The notes under the pieces were generated by a model that was not told the origin of the DNA, did no database searches, and was given only the letters and a program-made list of their open reading frames with translations. Both the position numbers and the translations under genes were made by a program. From Margaritispora aquatica (lineage: Eukaryota > Ascomycota > Leotiomycetes > Helotiales > Discinellaceae), in NCBI GenBank assembly GCA_007644065.1, contig VJWN01000010.1:310001-374000 (forward strand): a stretch of DNA of 64,000 nucleotides, read 5' to 3'. Shown here piece by piece: positions 48,701 through 59,900 of the stretch; within the stretch, counting starts at the first letter, position 1, and each line of letters starts with the position of its first letter.

Positions 48701-51700
48701 TTGCCAGCCCAGCACCAACTCCTGGACGAAAAAGTGGTGTTGTTTCCAAGCCAGAGACGGGTGGTGATGCTCCTCCGCCTAAGACTAGGAAGCCGAAAGT
48801 ACCTCGTGAGAAGGCTGTTAAACAACCCAAGAATAGCCAACTTCTTGCTGCAGCACCAGCTTCCATGAATCGTCGTGCCGAATCCCCTGCTACGCCTGCA
48901 CCGAATCCTGACTGGAAGTTACGGCACGAGTCTGCTGGTCCAGGTCTCAGTCCAGGATTAAGTCAAGCTATAGGTGTTGGGGTAGGTGCGTCTCCAGCTC
49001 TCAGTCGATTTCCACCTCAGGTTGAAAGTCAAGGACCGATGGTCCAGCCTGCCCAATTCGTAACCCACTTCACTCCTGAAAGGCCAACCCCGTCAATGAA
49101 CGTCAACTTCGATGCCAACCAGCCATATCCCACTCAAGAGCGCTTCGATTCTGCTCCTCCAATGACATTTGACAATCAACAAAATCTTAGGAATGTTCAA
49201 CCGACCTCGAGCTACTGGAGTGTGCCTGAGCAGAATGATTTCCCTCCGTTGCTGAGACACTTTGGCACAGATTGGCATGGAATTGCAAAGCATATGACTT
49301 CAAAGACGCACATTATGGTATACACCACCGTTTTTCAACAATGGCTTGCCGTACCATCTGATAGCAACAAGAGTCGGCGTGTCGCTAACATCCAGACACA
49401 GGTCAAAAACTTTTACCAACGCCAAGTAGATTCGGGGAAGAGAGACTGGGAAGAAATTGCTAGAGATACTGACGAAAAACGCGCAAGGGGTGAGCCTGTT
49501 GGCCCTTTACCAACTCCAACCATTATTCCAAAGCGCCGTTACGACCTAACCCCAAGTGCAAATGGCCGTCCAGGCTCTGCAATGGATGGCATTGAAGATA
49601 TGGTACCCCTAGGCTCGACTTCGATACCTTCGCAAGTTTCATCCCCACAGCCTCCACCCTCAATGAGCTCGAGATTTCCTGCGCTGGCACAAGCTGGACC
49701 AGTTCCTCATATCCAGCCAGCTACCACGGCTGGACTTGGTGCCAAGCATATCTCGTCGCCACAAGTGCCACATCAGATTCAGCAAGCTTTAGAGCATGCA
49801 GTTCAGCAGCCAAGTCATACCACGATACAACCCTCCATACAGCAAAATATACAGCCGAATATGCAACATACGACTCAACAGCCTATTCGACAATCTGGCC
49901 AGCAAGCTATTCGTCAAGCACCTGTTCCCATCCCGGCTTCAGTTCAGCAAGTCCAACCAGCACGAGGGCTAAGGGGGCCTGGATCAGCGCCGGCCTTAGG
50001 CTATTTTCCACCGGATACCACAGCTCGTTCGAGCCCCCAAGAAGATGCCCACAATCAGCAGCGATTGAAAATGATAAAAGATGAGGCTGAACGAGAAAGG
50101 GCTACTGCCATGCGGATGCTAAAAGAGCAAGAACGAGAGCGAGAAGAACGAGAACGAGAAGAAAAGCACCAACTTCAACTGCTACAACGAGAGCAAAATC
50201 TTGCTGCTTTGCAAAGAGAACAACAAATTGCTTTACAACAGCAGCACGCCATGCAGCGCGAGATGAACCAACGGGACACAAATATGATGCGCGAGAGCAA
50301 TCCAAGAGAGCAAGTTCTGCATCGAGAGGCGGCCCGGCATCAGGACGTGAACCTACAAGAAACCCTTCGCCGGGAGCAATCGCATGCAATAGCAGTGCAG
50401 CAATTCGAACAGCAAAGGATAAGAGAACGCGAAGCACAGCAAGAGCGTGAGCGTGAGCAGCAAAGGGAACGTGAACAGCTACGGGATCGCGAACTCCAGA
50501 GAGAACGTGAACAAAGAGAACGTGAACAAAGAGAACGCGAACAAAGAGAACGCGAACAGCAAAGAGAACGGGAACAGCAACGCGAGCATGAGTTGATAAG
50601 AGAGCGTGAACAACTCAGGGAGCGTGAACAATTGAGAGAGCGCGAACTCAGGGAGCGTGAACAAATGATAAGGAGCCGCGAGCAACAACAGCAGAGAGAA
50701 CGTCAATTCCACCTCAAGCAAGAGATCGAGCCCAGTAATCTAAGGCAATACGAAGCTTATGATTCTCCGCCAATCCACAATGGTAATCCTATGCAGTCAA
50801 GGTCTGATGCGCCAAAACCAGTGATGGCTACTACTTCGGAATCTCGGCGGCCTCTTCAGCAACCACAATATCAGCCTCGAAATCTCGCTCGATCGTTGCT
50901 CGGCGATAATCAGGGGCTAAGGGAAATAAAGTCAACGCCTCCTCCACATTCTAGACCTCCAATGAGTGCACCACCCGCCAGCCATGAGCAATATGCTCCA
51001 CCACCCCCAATGGCGGCGCCAATAGCAACAGCGCCTCCAGAGATTCGCAAGACAGTAAGCGTGATGTCCTTGTTGAATGACGAGCCCAGCGATCCTCGTC
51101 CTACTCCAATCAAAAGGGTCAGCGATGTCTCTTCCCATTCCCTCCAGCCATCTCGTACACCTCCTCCTCCGCAACACTCTCTACAACCTTCCAGATACCC
51201 CAATCATGCTCCCCCACACAATCATGGATTGCAACATATGCAACAACAAATCCCGCCAACGCAGTCCTCGCAACAACAGGTTCAGCAGAATCAGCGGACA
51301 TACGCCCAACCAACTCCTCAGGCAATGCACCAGCACTCGTCCTCAATTGGTGCACACTCGCGGAGCTATACTCCAACTCAGAGTAATTTTGAACCTCGCA
51401 GCTATCCATCGAGTCAACCACAGCAGCAGCCACAGCCACAGCAACTTTATGGCCAGGCACCTCGTCAATCATTGCCGCCTCAGCCACAGGCTGCACGTCG
51501 AGAGTCTTCTATTAGCGACATGCATGGAATCACAGGAGGATATTCCCGCTCGGCGGGTCCAGCACAGTCTAGGTTGAAAGAATCACCTTACTCGGCTTCG
51601 CCCTCTCCACAAGTTTCTCAACCGTCCCGCGCGCCAGCTGGATCGCCATTGGATATGCCGCCTGCGGAACGTGAATACTACCAATCACGTGCACCGCAAT

Positions 51701-52131
51701 CACAGTACATGCTACATCAGCAACAGTCGAGTGCGGCGGGCTCACCACAACTTGGTCCGACGTACCACTCCCAATCTCAACCACCTCCTCCACAAGCTGC
51801 TCATCGACCATATGCATTTGGGTCTATGCAATCTCAAAACCACATCGCCTCTCCACAACCTCAATTTTCGAGTCAGCATCAAGTGCACAGATCAAGAGGT
51901 AACAGCTTCGATGGACGGCCACCACATATGGCATCGGCTTCCGCTCCTCCAACTCAACAGCCTGCTCAGCAAGGGTACAGCCAAGCCCCATCTTATCCAA
52001 ACTATCCACCACAGCACTTTCCCAGAGAAGACTCTCGATATGCAAACCCCTTTGATCGGCAACGACGTATGGACGACGAGGCTTCGTATAGAAGGATGGA
52101 CGAACAGAGAAGGATGGATGAAAGGAGATAG
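45754..52131 (+). CDS. SNT1: SNT1-like SANT-domain corepressor
   Basis: A very large nuclear protein with two SANT/Myb-like modules, resembling Snt1, the NCoR-like scaffold of the Set3 histone deacetylase complex. The start codon is split: AT at 45754-45755, a 48-nt intron (45756-45803, GTGCGT…CAG), then G at 45804, giving MSRYPPSYDSGES and 2109 residues. Residues 20-250 are Arg/Gly/Asp-rich (RGGRGRGRGW). SANT 1 is at about 848-892 (FTEEEQQIFESTYIDSPKEW…GRDYKACIQHYY) and SANT 2 at about 1138-1181 (YWSVPEQNDFPPLLRHFGTD…). A long EREQ-rich coiled-coil candidate follows (about 1430-1636), and the C-terminal 450 residues are Pro/Gln/Ser-rich. The paired SANT arrangement supports SNT1; no other domain is visible. 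Confidence 0.85.
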   Translation: MCVEPRHPCAMLTLSNRSRYPPSYDSGESRRSPRDQSPGRYNDPRDEYRGGSGRGVERRRSISDSRGNHNAFASNRDTFREPINRESSRDFSTREPPRGPKGLIDAPTGPRASNYPSEFRSDFSFRGDFRNERGGRGRGRGWRDDSRDRNREADRDYRDRRDDRASAPFRDDRGGRERWGRPDNNFRGGRRPSSPQMRGRSPNYGPRDTRDIAPPLDTDRTRRGSRDPPLSGGSPSSESLPFRGGYGRGRGRGRGRGGFYDDHRLPGRSRSPETNWNRRTQPSATPPPQVPAFGSTSSAMAAVVKPPTSPAAMLAASSNNLSSGPPIPTAPRSLVGSAQNSRSRHQTGPASWFNSQLRRPSQSSEPGRPKSGGGLGINGGHSSRHSSPKRTTYAMDTNVSPTSKNPSSPLPLKSDGLDTKADNEVTETRSAPRRRPIILRRPPRAPISMAPEIEDESASDSGDDFDDNYFEKEIAQIKNEMAEISDANPLPMACEPPLLFLRPYIDSNIVDLAKACEPHLAITCLVPEPMRTSDSDTPRLSPTLKSGLILEKSIDKPKSPSPVPQSLDKPTTIESASFINGHVEPLPESKISHVSPPPDDSIDADFEVDDIEEPATLTSGPNRIPFVNGISQNIIPLMNEIDEMDYSDDESAAENLEALEAVRKYMITPPISDLPDFNTKPWYQDDNFLPTLNPQPELEARLKRNLEDISIRRHQEQEEERHRWRDRYLEYRRWTDFDDDEVAVRSRVTFEKSRAEAAAAAVAPHLSSAPSSGARPEGGRRLGRFATEHDFERVLRESEMEAKEKKDVEERAARAKTANAKEASIPDMAWDEDEWNATKFIDRTHLIPFGRSFARLETSEPIDNFTEEEQQIFESTYIDSPKEWGKIADALPGRDYKACIQHYYLVKHSSNIKEKCRKAPKKRKKRVKAVPGPKPNSLILDLGPSIRDDGDDTADAENGERRRPRRAAAPTWSFETPASESEVASPAPTPGRKSGVVSKPETGGDAPPPKTRKPKVPREKAVKQPKNSQLLAAAPASMNRRAESPATPAPNPDWKLRHESAGPGLSPGLSQAIGVGVGASPALSRFPPQVESQGPMVQPAQFVTHFTPERPTPSMNVNFDANQPYPTQERFDSAPPMTFDNQQNLRNVQPTSSYWSVPEQNDFPPLLRHFGTDWHGIAKHMTSKTHIMVYTTVFQQWLAVPSDSNKSRRVANIQTQVKNFYQRQVDSGKRDWEEIARDTDEKRARGEPVGPLPTPTIIPKRRYDLTPSANGRPGSAMDGIEDMVPLGSTSIPSQVSSPQPPPSMSSRFPALAQAGPVPHIQPATTAGLGAKHISSPQVPHQIQQALEHAVQQPSHTTIQPSIQQNIQPNMQHTTQQPIRQSGQQAIRQAPVPIPASVQQVQPARGLRGPGSAPALGYFPPDTTARSSPQEDAHNQQRLKMIKDEAERERATAMRMLKEQEREREEREREEKHQLQLLQREQNLAALQREQQIALQQQHAMQREMNQRDTNMMRESNPREQVLHREAARHQDVNLQETLRREQSHAIAVQQFEQQRIREREAQQEREREQQREREQLRDRELQREREQREREQREREQREREQQREREQQREHELIREREQLREREQLRERELREREQMIRSREQQQQRERQFHLKQEIEPSNLRQYEAYDSPPIHNGNPMQSRSDAPKPVMATTSESRRPLQQPQYQPRNLARSLLGDNQGLREIKSTPPPHSRPPMSAPPASHEQYAPPPPMAAPIATAPPEIRKTVSVMSLLNDEPSDPRPTPIKRVSDVSSHSLQPSRTPPPPQHSLQPSRYPNHAPPHNHGLQHMQQQIPPTQSSQQQVQQNQRTYAQPTPQAMHQHSSSIGAHSRSYTPTQSNFEPRSYPSSQPQQQPQPQQLYGQAPRQSLPPQPQAARRESSISDMHGITGGYSRSAGPAQSRLKESPYSASPSPQVSQPSRAPAGSPLDMPPAEREYYQSRAPQSQYMLHQQQSSAAGSPQLGPTYHSQSQPPPPQAAHRPYAFGSMQSQNHIASPQPQFSSQHQVHRSRGNSFDGRPPHMASASAPPTQQPAQQGYSQAPSYPNYPPQHFPREDSRYANPFDRQRRMDDEASYRRMDEQRRMDERR
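45756..45803 (+). other. Intron splitting the SNT1-like start codon
   Basis: GTGCGT donor, CTGAC branch-like site and CAG acceptor; 48 nt. The length is a multiple of three and there is no stop in the frame of the ATG at 45754, so retention would insert 16 residues without breaking the frame. A second ATG at 45750 overlaps the start in another frame and would end after a few codons whether or not the intron is spliced. Confidence 0.65.
50090..50710 (+). repeat. EREQ-coding low-complexity repeat
   Basis: Imperfect repeats of GAACAAAGAGAACG-like units encode (R/Q)EREQ runs within the SNT1-like protein. The pattern is strongest at 50440-50700 and predicts a long charged helix. Confidence 0.85.
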
Positions 52132-53148
52132 AATCTACATTCACTTCTTGCAAAAATGATATCACCCAAGAGGCATGACTTGTAATTGAATTTTCATAAG
52201 GTAGAGTGTAAGATAAGGGACTGCGGCGTATAGGAATGGTGTTTTGGTCATTGGGTGGTATGGTGCATGCAGAACATCAGCAATACTGAAAATGAAAAGG
52301 ACGAACGGTGGATCGGACATATGATGGATGATTGTATGATACCCTAGTTCGCAGACAAGTGAGCACCTTGAGAATTAGAAACCAATAAGGATAAACGATG
52401 ATTAGTACTACATTCTTCTAAGAAGAACCAGCTTTGATGAAACTATCACTGGATGCCTTGACACTTCCTTCGCACCCTTTGATATTAACACCTCTTATTT
52501 TCGTTGAAGCAAAGCAACCTACTTATCTAATTGTCATCTAAATCCAACGTCATCTCTGCCCCATACCCCGCTTCTTGAAATTCATGATATGATGCATCGC
52601 AGCGTTTTCTCCTGTCCATCTCCACCCTTGCCCTTTAGGTCCACCTCCATTACCCCTCTCCTCTCCTGAATTTTCCAAGAAGTCAACTCCAGTACAAAAC
52701 CACCCCATTAAAATGCAACCGCCTAATAGTGTGATTTAGTGAATCATAGGTCCCTCGTTCTCGTTCTGCAACTTCCCAACACTATACAAAGTACCACCAC
52801 CGAACTTCGCCAACCAATTCCCAGCATCAGCATCACGCCAGCGTATCCGTCTTTAGTGGCTCGCCGTTAATGAACGCCTTCCACTCTGTGCGCGTCATCC
52901 TAGGCCAAAGAAAAAAAGAATGCTCAAGCGGTATAAGTCAGAGAGTGTCGTAGATTTATGCTAGCAGAAGCTCACTACATACTGTATGCTTCTCCATTTC
53001 TAGGAGCTCTTATTATCAATGGAACACTGATTGTCGTTTATACAATATACGCCATTAATTCCCATCATGATAGGTACCTGGACGAGATTACAGGATTTGA
53101 GTTGAATGACTTAACATTTATTAATAAGGTATGATTATGATTGCTTAG
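52132..53148. other. Intergenic stretch between convergent genes
   Basis: 3' flanks of the SNT1-like and Zn2Cys6 genes. I see no gene. Confidence 0.5.
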
Positions 53149-55271
53149 CTAAACAACGACTATCTCACTTTCTGCGGCCTTCAGTCCTTCGCTCTCAATC
53201 CACCTCTGCACCACCCAGAACGCCCTCAAATACGCCGTGCCGCGGAAGAAATCTTCCAAGCCTAGCGCCAGGCCTGTACATGCCATTTGTTTTCTCAGGA
53301 ACAAGCCGCGATGATCACCGTCGCTACTCGGTACAGCAACCAGGAGAATCCACATAAATATACCGGGGATTGTGTTCCATTTCGTAAGACCGACGAGCTG
53401 AAGATTGGTGTACAGACGTTCTTTGAGTACGGTGGGGAAGTTGGCGGACATAGGTGTTAGGGTTTTGATGGAGGAGGTGTAGACGAGAGCGGTCAGGAGG
53501 ATGGTGTCGAAAATTAGGTCGGCGACAGGTGTATCGAGTGTGATGGTTGGTGGTGGAATGGCGGAGAGTCGTTTGTGCAACCCTTTGCTCAAGGTCAGCT
53601 AGTCAGTCCACTTGCGAGGCTATTTGTTGTCAGGAATTTCGGCTTACACGCAGCAGTGCTCTGTATCTTGGATGTCTTGACAGGTTCAAGGTCTGGACAG
53701 AGCAGCGGGTTATGAATTGACACGGACAGAAACCTCACATCATCGAGGATCTCAGCAACTGCAAGGCTCAATCCAAGAGCTTTGCGGGAGTCTTTAAACA
53801 TTACCGGGTAGTCGAGGAGAGGACATCGGAATTTCTCAGCGTAGGTCGACATTATTGGGAGTTTGGCTGCTAGTGCTGTTTCGGTGGTTATGAAATAAAG
53901 GTTTCGCTCGAAGGCGCATGCTAATTCATAGTCTGTCCTGTGAGGTTAGGTTAGCCACGGAATCAGCTAAAGGCCAATGTGACTTACACTACTAATATAT
54001 GCCTATGTACAGGATCTTTGATGCCCTCTAACCCTCCAGCAAGATTTATCATTTGCCTAACGCCCTCCATATGCGGCCACAGACTCTCGGCTGTGCCCCA
54101 AAAGAACTAAATCAACATTCGGTTAATTTTGTTAACCTTTTGGAGGAAACTGACATTGTTACCTCTATGACCACAAGATGAATTACAATCCGAATCGCAT
54201 GATCACCAACGAGATGGAAGTCCTCCTGAATAAACCTATTCACAAGCTTCAAAACATGTGCTTTGATAGCGAGTGTGTCTGACCGTCTAGTTTTTTCCGA
54301 GTAATACAAGTGATCCTGAGTAGCCGAAGCCATGAGAATTGCTACATTGGGCATGAGAGGTGATTTGATCTGCCAGGGCAAAATTTCACTCATAAACAAT
54401 GGCGGGATGTTTGACCCATCTATAGAGCAGAGACGCGGTGCGACATAATTGTGAACTTGTTCGTCAGCAACGCCTTTGCTTGGTCATTTCGATTCACTTA
54501 CAGAAATGAAAGAGCTCCGTATTTCGTGCTGTCGTACTGACTGGCATTTCACTAAAGCTGTTGAGCATTGTCAGGACGCCACCAAAAGGCTTTGGTGTTT
54601 GAGACTTTGAGACCAATTTCCTGATAGCAGCTTTCGACCACGGATCTTTGAACGTCAAATCCTGCCTCTCCACTTCCTCTACTTTCTCTTGCTCCTCATC
54701 GATAATTGACTCTGAACCTGGACTGGGCGAGTCTATCGCTCTCGGCGACGGTACCGCTTCGATTGGAACGATATTGAGGGGAACAACTTCGTGGACAGGA
54801 TGCAGCGGGATTGCAGGATATACAGGAGAGCGAGGAGGTGTTTCTTCAGATGATGTCGATGCATCTGCTTGGTATCCCTGCCCTATTCCTGATTTGGCTC
54901 TCCTCGCTACAGGTTCAAGGTCATCGATATCCTGAATATAGCATTCGACAGGTGGATATCGTCTTGCACAATGCGTACAAGGGCCTTCACCTCCCGCCTT
55001 ACGACTGCACTATTTTGCGATCAACAACGTGATTACATCATCGATATGAAATGACATAGGTACCTAAGGTAGATACCATGCTCGAACATACCTTTTGCTT
55101 CCTCCTCCGACATTCCGTGCACGAGATCTGTGGCCTACGTCTCTCGCGACGTTTGGTAAGAGGCTTCGACTCCTGCATCTTGCCTACGGTGCTTGCCTCT
55201 ATATGTGAACTTTGTTCTGCATTCAGAAAGGGAAAGGGAAAATCCGAGGATGTGGGTTTTAGATGCATCAT
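53149..55271 (-). CDS. Zn2Cys6 transcription factor with fungal_trans_2 region
   Basis: A fungus-specific nuclear regulator in several exons. The start is the first in-frame ATG (55271, MMHLKPTSS). An 82-nt intron (55010-55091, GTATGT…TAG) lies in the zinc cluster; splicing gives CTECRRRKQK then CSRKAGGEGPCTHCARRYPPVEC, that is CX2CX6CX9CX2CX8C. A linker rich in Pro/Ser/Glu leads to a helical region whose pieces join through further introns: FHFFHNYVAPRLCS, IPPLFMSEILPW, VIEFFWGTAESLWPHMEGVRQMINLAGGLEG, VVTDYELACAFERNLYF. This matches the fungal_trans_2 (PF11951) pattern, including the signature of a middle homology region near the P-W motif. The last exon ends at 53149. It is on the same strand as the SRPBCC and CYP505 genes and could regulate them. 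Confidence 0.8.
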
Positions 55272-55658
55272 GTCGGTGTTCTGGTAGGGCTGAACAGCTG
55301 AAAACAGGGTTGGAGGAGGTTGGCCACTAAGAGGCACGGGCTCCAGCCAGCATATGCGTCCAAGATTCTTGGCTTGCGGGAAGTTGGGGATTCCTCAAGA
55401 TTGGCACAAGATATGGGATTTTGCGAATCGGGATACGAATTTTGGAGACTTTGAGAGCGAAGGTGAGCCTTGATAGGTCTTGTCTTGGACAGGTAGGACA
55501 GCATGAGGTGGGAAGGGGTATGTTAAGCGAGTGCCCCTGTCACAGGCTGAGTTGAGGTGAGCACACTTGTTACATAGTACGGAAACATCACGGCTTCATA
55601 TCACCATCACACCAGTTATTACTTCTCTACTTCATTATTTTGTATCATTCTCAAGAAT
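55272..55658. other. Short intergenic spacer
   Basis: 387 bp between two minus-strand genes; it holds the regulator's promoter. The minus frame here (55268-55504) is not supported. Confidence 0.45.
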
Positions 55659-56291
55659 CTAGTCACTCTTCTCACACCAAGCCTTCAAATCCCGATTAAA
55701 CGCCTCAAATTTCCCCTCCATGTCCTTTCTAAACCCAAGCCTTCCCGCCAACCAATTTGTCCCGAGCAAAAATGACATAGTGCCAGAGAAGTGCTCGCCA
55801 TGCTCAAATATCATGGCGTCAGGTGTTGAAGTACTAGGCTTGAAGCGAAAGAAATGGTCGCCAGTGAAAATACCAGGGATAGCAAGTCGCCAGATGAAAG
55901 CCTGAGGGGAGTTTTCCTAAGAAGTGTTAGTGTGCCTAATACAGAGGTAGAGGAGTAAAGAATTCAGTTAAGAACGATGAGAGAAGTGAGTCATACAATG
56001 ATAGTGGGCTCAATTGCACCTGCACCTTCCATAACTGCAACAATCTTATCACCAGCCGCAAAATCCTTGCCTTGTATGTCTTCTGTGGTGGTGGTAGACT
56101 TGGAAGCGACTGATTTGATGAAGCTTTGGTGGTATATTGGCAGTTGGACAAAGTCGAGGAACTATAATACAGACGTTGGCTCGCTTGGGACTTCTATTTT
56201 GATCTACCTTAGTCTTTGCAAGCAGACTAACCTTGATTCGAACTGCATCTGGCGAGGCTTTGATCTCAATCTCAGTATGTATGCCACCCAT
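55659..56291 (-). CDS. SRPBCC-superfamily small protein
   Basis: A 160-residue protein with the START/Bet v1-like ligand-binding fold pattern. Exons are 56291-56232, 56161-55997 and 55916-55659, with introns 56162-56231 (GTTAGT…TAG) and 55917-55996 (GTATGA…TAG). All joins are phase 0, and the sum is exactly 161 codons with the stop. The order fits SRPBCC: N-terminal strand MGGIHTEIEIKASPDAV, then FLDFVQLPIYHQSFI, GDKIVAVMEG, FIWRLAIPGIFTGDHFFRFKP, MIFEHGEHFSGTM, and a C-terminal helix FEAFNRDLKAWCEKS. Such proteins bind hydrophobic ligands or, more rarely, act as cyclases; the ligand is not deducible. It sits between the regulator and CYP505, all on the minus strand. Confidence 0.8.
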
Positions 56292-56960
56292 CTTGTATTT
56301 ATTGCTAATCTTGGATATTGATCTGATAACAATCAGTGTGTAGCTAAAAACTTCCGGCAAGGAATGATCAGGTGACTCGAAAATTAATGGGTTCTATAAT
56401 GCTGAAAATATGTTTTGACAACAAAACAAGGTATGCAACTCGAGTTTCAAAAAGTCCATGCGTATTATATAGGATATTCAAAAGTTCAACTCCCCAAAAG
56501 CTTCGTATTCGGACCATCCTCCGTGCTGAATTTCGGAGACTTTACCTATCCGAACCCAATGACCCACTTTAGCGGGCAGATTCCAATCCGACAGATCGTT
56601 TTGTTATTGCAAAGTGAAGTTCGGGATCCACTTCCCTCGATATGTACCAAGCGCTCAGGGGATGCTCGGATCGCCTAATGAACATTGTTGCTATGCAGTA
56701 TGGACTTTCGGGGATCGGAAGACAAGCATGATGGTTTAGTGTTGCATAATCTTTGTGATGCATGTTCAGTATATAATAGTTACACAAATTTCAACTTTAA
56801 TTTGTTCAGAAGGAGTCTTTACAAAGGTATTATTTCTATTCAATGCTGAATTATACTACAACTTTCACGGACACGGTAGAAAATTCCAAGTAGCAATCCT
56901 ACAATCGAAAATATCGTACTGCTGGTGTTGGAAGGTAGAGAGGAGCTAAGCGAGACCAGA
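56292..56960. other. Intergenic spacer
   Basis: 669 bp between the CYP505 stop codon and the SRPBCC start. No gene seen. Confidence 0.5.
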
Positions 56961-59900
56961 TCAAGCAAACACCTCAACCACAAACCTCGAGTTTTCTTGC
57001 TGCATCAAAACATTGGCACCATCCGGAATCCCATTCTGCGCCAAAATATCAAGAAACACTTTTCTCACCCCGTCCACCATGTTCGCGCTCCCACACACGA
57101 ATACTTTCGCTCCGTTCTTCCACATCTCACCAACTTGACTCCTACACTCCCACAACTTGTCTTGAACATAACTCGATCCTGAAGCACCCTTACTGTATGC
57201 GCGATACACGCTTACTATGCCCGCGTCCTCAAACTCGTTGAGTTTATCTCTGTGGATATCATCCATCTCAGGTGAGCGGCAGCCGAAGAACAAAAGAGTA
57301 TTTTGCAAGTTCTTCCCGGCCCGTGATTGAAGCATGCGTTCCTGAATGAAGCCAATGAAAGGCGCAATACCAGATCCTGCTGCTATCATGATCACAGGGA
57401 ACTCATTTGGATGTATCGGCGGATGGAAAGACGCCTTGGAAGCGCAAGTCATGACGCGGATAACATCGCCAGTGCATGCCTCTGATAGATAATTAGAGGC
57501 GACACCTAGATATCGTCCGTTGCCAGCACGAGAAGGTACATTTAATACCGAGAAGGTCAAGGAGACGTGGGAGGGCTTCCAATCAGGTGCAGACGAGATC
57601 GAGTAGGTGCGTGCGCGTAGGGGAGGCAGCATTTCGAGCAATTCACCGATGTTGAGGTTGATGTCTGTGAATTTTTCGAGAATATCGAGAATTGAAGGTC
57701 GCTTATCTCGGGTATTGGATGATGCTGGAGTATCTTTCATTGAGAGCAGTGCGATCTTGGTTGCTTCTCCTAACTCTGCTGCCCCTGCAAGGATCGTAAT
57801 ATTCTATAGATTATTAGTGACAGCTTGAGGGAAACTTTTGAAGCTCAAAACCTACACCAAGAGTTGCTGGCTGACTTAGTTCAACGTAGGACCCGAGGAG
57901 ATCGGCAGCAGATATTGGTGTCCTGAGAGGAAGCGATGTGGAATTAGGGCATGCTTCGATCTCCAGCACAGTGTCTCCAGCGATTCGGAAGGCAGCCAGA
58001 GCGCGTTGCACAGTCTTTTGTGGATTGCGAGGGAGAACCATTAGATAATCCCCAGTGCGGTACGTGCTTCCTTCTGGGAGGCGTATCTCAACACTTTTCT
58101 TAACTGGACCACTTTTTGTAAGCGTTTCCACACAAGTGACAATACCTTCCGCAGTGACATTCTGATGAAGTGTTGTCGCTCTTGGGTGCGAAACCCGCAC
58201 TTGAAGTTTTGATTGAGAGGTGCTGGGTGTGAAATCTGGATTGAACCTAGCAGTGACTGACGGCCATAACACATTTTCTTCCCAGACTTCAAAATCGGAA
58301 AATATGTCCCCGGCTCCAACATCCGCTTTTCCTAGTGTTGCAAGTCTTATTGCCCCTTTGTTGGCCAGAAGCTGGTCTACCAAGATCGGAATCTTATGAA
58401 ATGTGGTGGTCCAATCACGATTTCCTATCATAAAGCATTAAATGGTGAGATACCATACAGTTTGGGAGGGATATACTTACCACAACCAAAGACAGCATAT
58501 GTACACTTTTCCAGTGAATTCTCATCGGAGGATTTAAGCCATGTAACGAATTGTTTAGCATTATTGGTAGGCTCGCCATCATAAGAGGCGGTGATTATGA
58601 TAGTTGGCTGGCCAGATGGTAGATTACCTGTCATTGAGTCCATCGAAGCAACTGTTGGCTTTCCAAAACCATACTGCTGTGCATGACCACTGAGACGATT
58701 TGCCAAAGCCTCACATGTTCCGCTGTTAGACCCGAACAAGATTGTCATTGGCTTCTCAACTAGCTTGGAGTTGGCACTTGATGTGCCATTTTCTGCTGTA
58801 CTAGATCGCTCCGAAATACTGGATGGAGCTGATAAGCCATGGAGTAAGTACGCAAGATTTCCTTGATCTCTAAGCGATGCACGAATTTTGAACCCGTCTG
58901 GTTTTCTGGTAAGTGATTCATTGATCTTTAACTCGTACGTTGGGTCATCCAATATGACATCAAATGTTTGTATGATAGTTGCAAGAACCTCGCTAAGTTA
59001 GCTTGAAGTTTGTGTGGTTGACAGAACACTTACAAGCTGTGCCTCTTGCCACGTGAAAGCTCTTCCTATGCATCCTCTTGATCCATTGCCGAACGGTTTC
59101 CACGAGTTTGGCTTCATGGAGTTGAAGCTCACGTCCAACATTCGTTCTGGCTTCCACTCCTCGGCATCTTCTCCCCAAACCGTCGGATCACGATGAACAT
59201 TGGCAAGGAGGATATGTAAAGCCTGCCCCTTCAGTATTTTATATTTCCCTCCTACTACACAATCTTCTCGTGGCATGACGGAAAATGCGGGAGCAGTTGG
59301 CATCAACCTCAAAGACTCTTTCATTGCAGCTGTGATGTATGGAATCTTGGAAAGATGCTCAACTCTTAGACTCTCTTGCCCGATCACGGTATCTACCTCT
59401 TCGCGCGCTTTCGCATATGTGTCGGGATGCTTGAGTAAGTAGTAAAGAGTGAAAGATATCATACCCGCTGTCGTCTCGTGTCCAGCAGCCAGAAAGGTGA
59501 TCAAGTTATTGGTAATCACATCGTCACTCAGTCTCAATCCTGTTTGGGGATCTTTCTCCAGAAGTAGAGCATTCAATAGGTCGGGTGTGCCGACAGGGTT
59601 TTTCCGTCGCTCATCAATAATTCCTTGGCTTACCTCCTTCAGTGAAGCAATGTCGTGCTGGTAAGCATTGTTCGCTGACCTCCGTATATAATTAGTGAAT
59701 CTTGGTAAAGCAGAACGCAGCTCTGCTTCTTCCAAGAAACCATTCATACTTGCAACAAAGGGGTGCACGTTGTCATCTCGATAAAAGCTGTTGATGCGGA
59801 AGTTCATTGTACATAAAGCTATCGTATCAAGAGTAAGTCGTATAAAGTCTTCTGTCACATCTATTGAGTAAGATGGTCCATATCGTGCCCTAAAGAGTCG

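Noticed and set aside
51077..51577. 166-codon plus-strand frame and several minus frames
   Set aside because: Out-of-frame shadows of the low-complexity C-terminal half of the SNT1-like gene.
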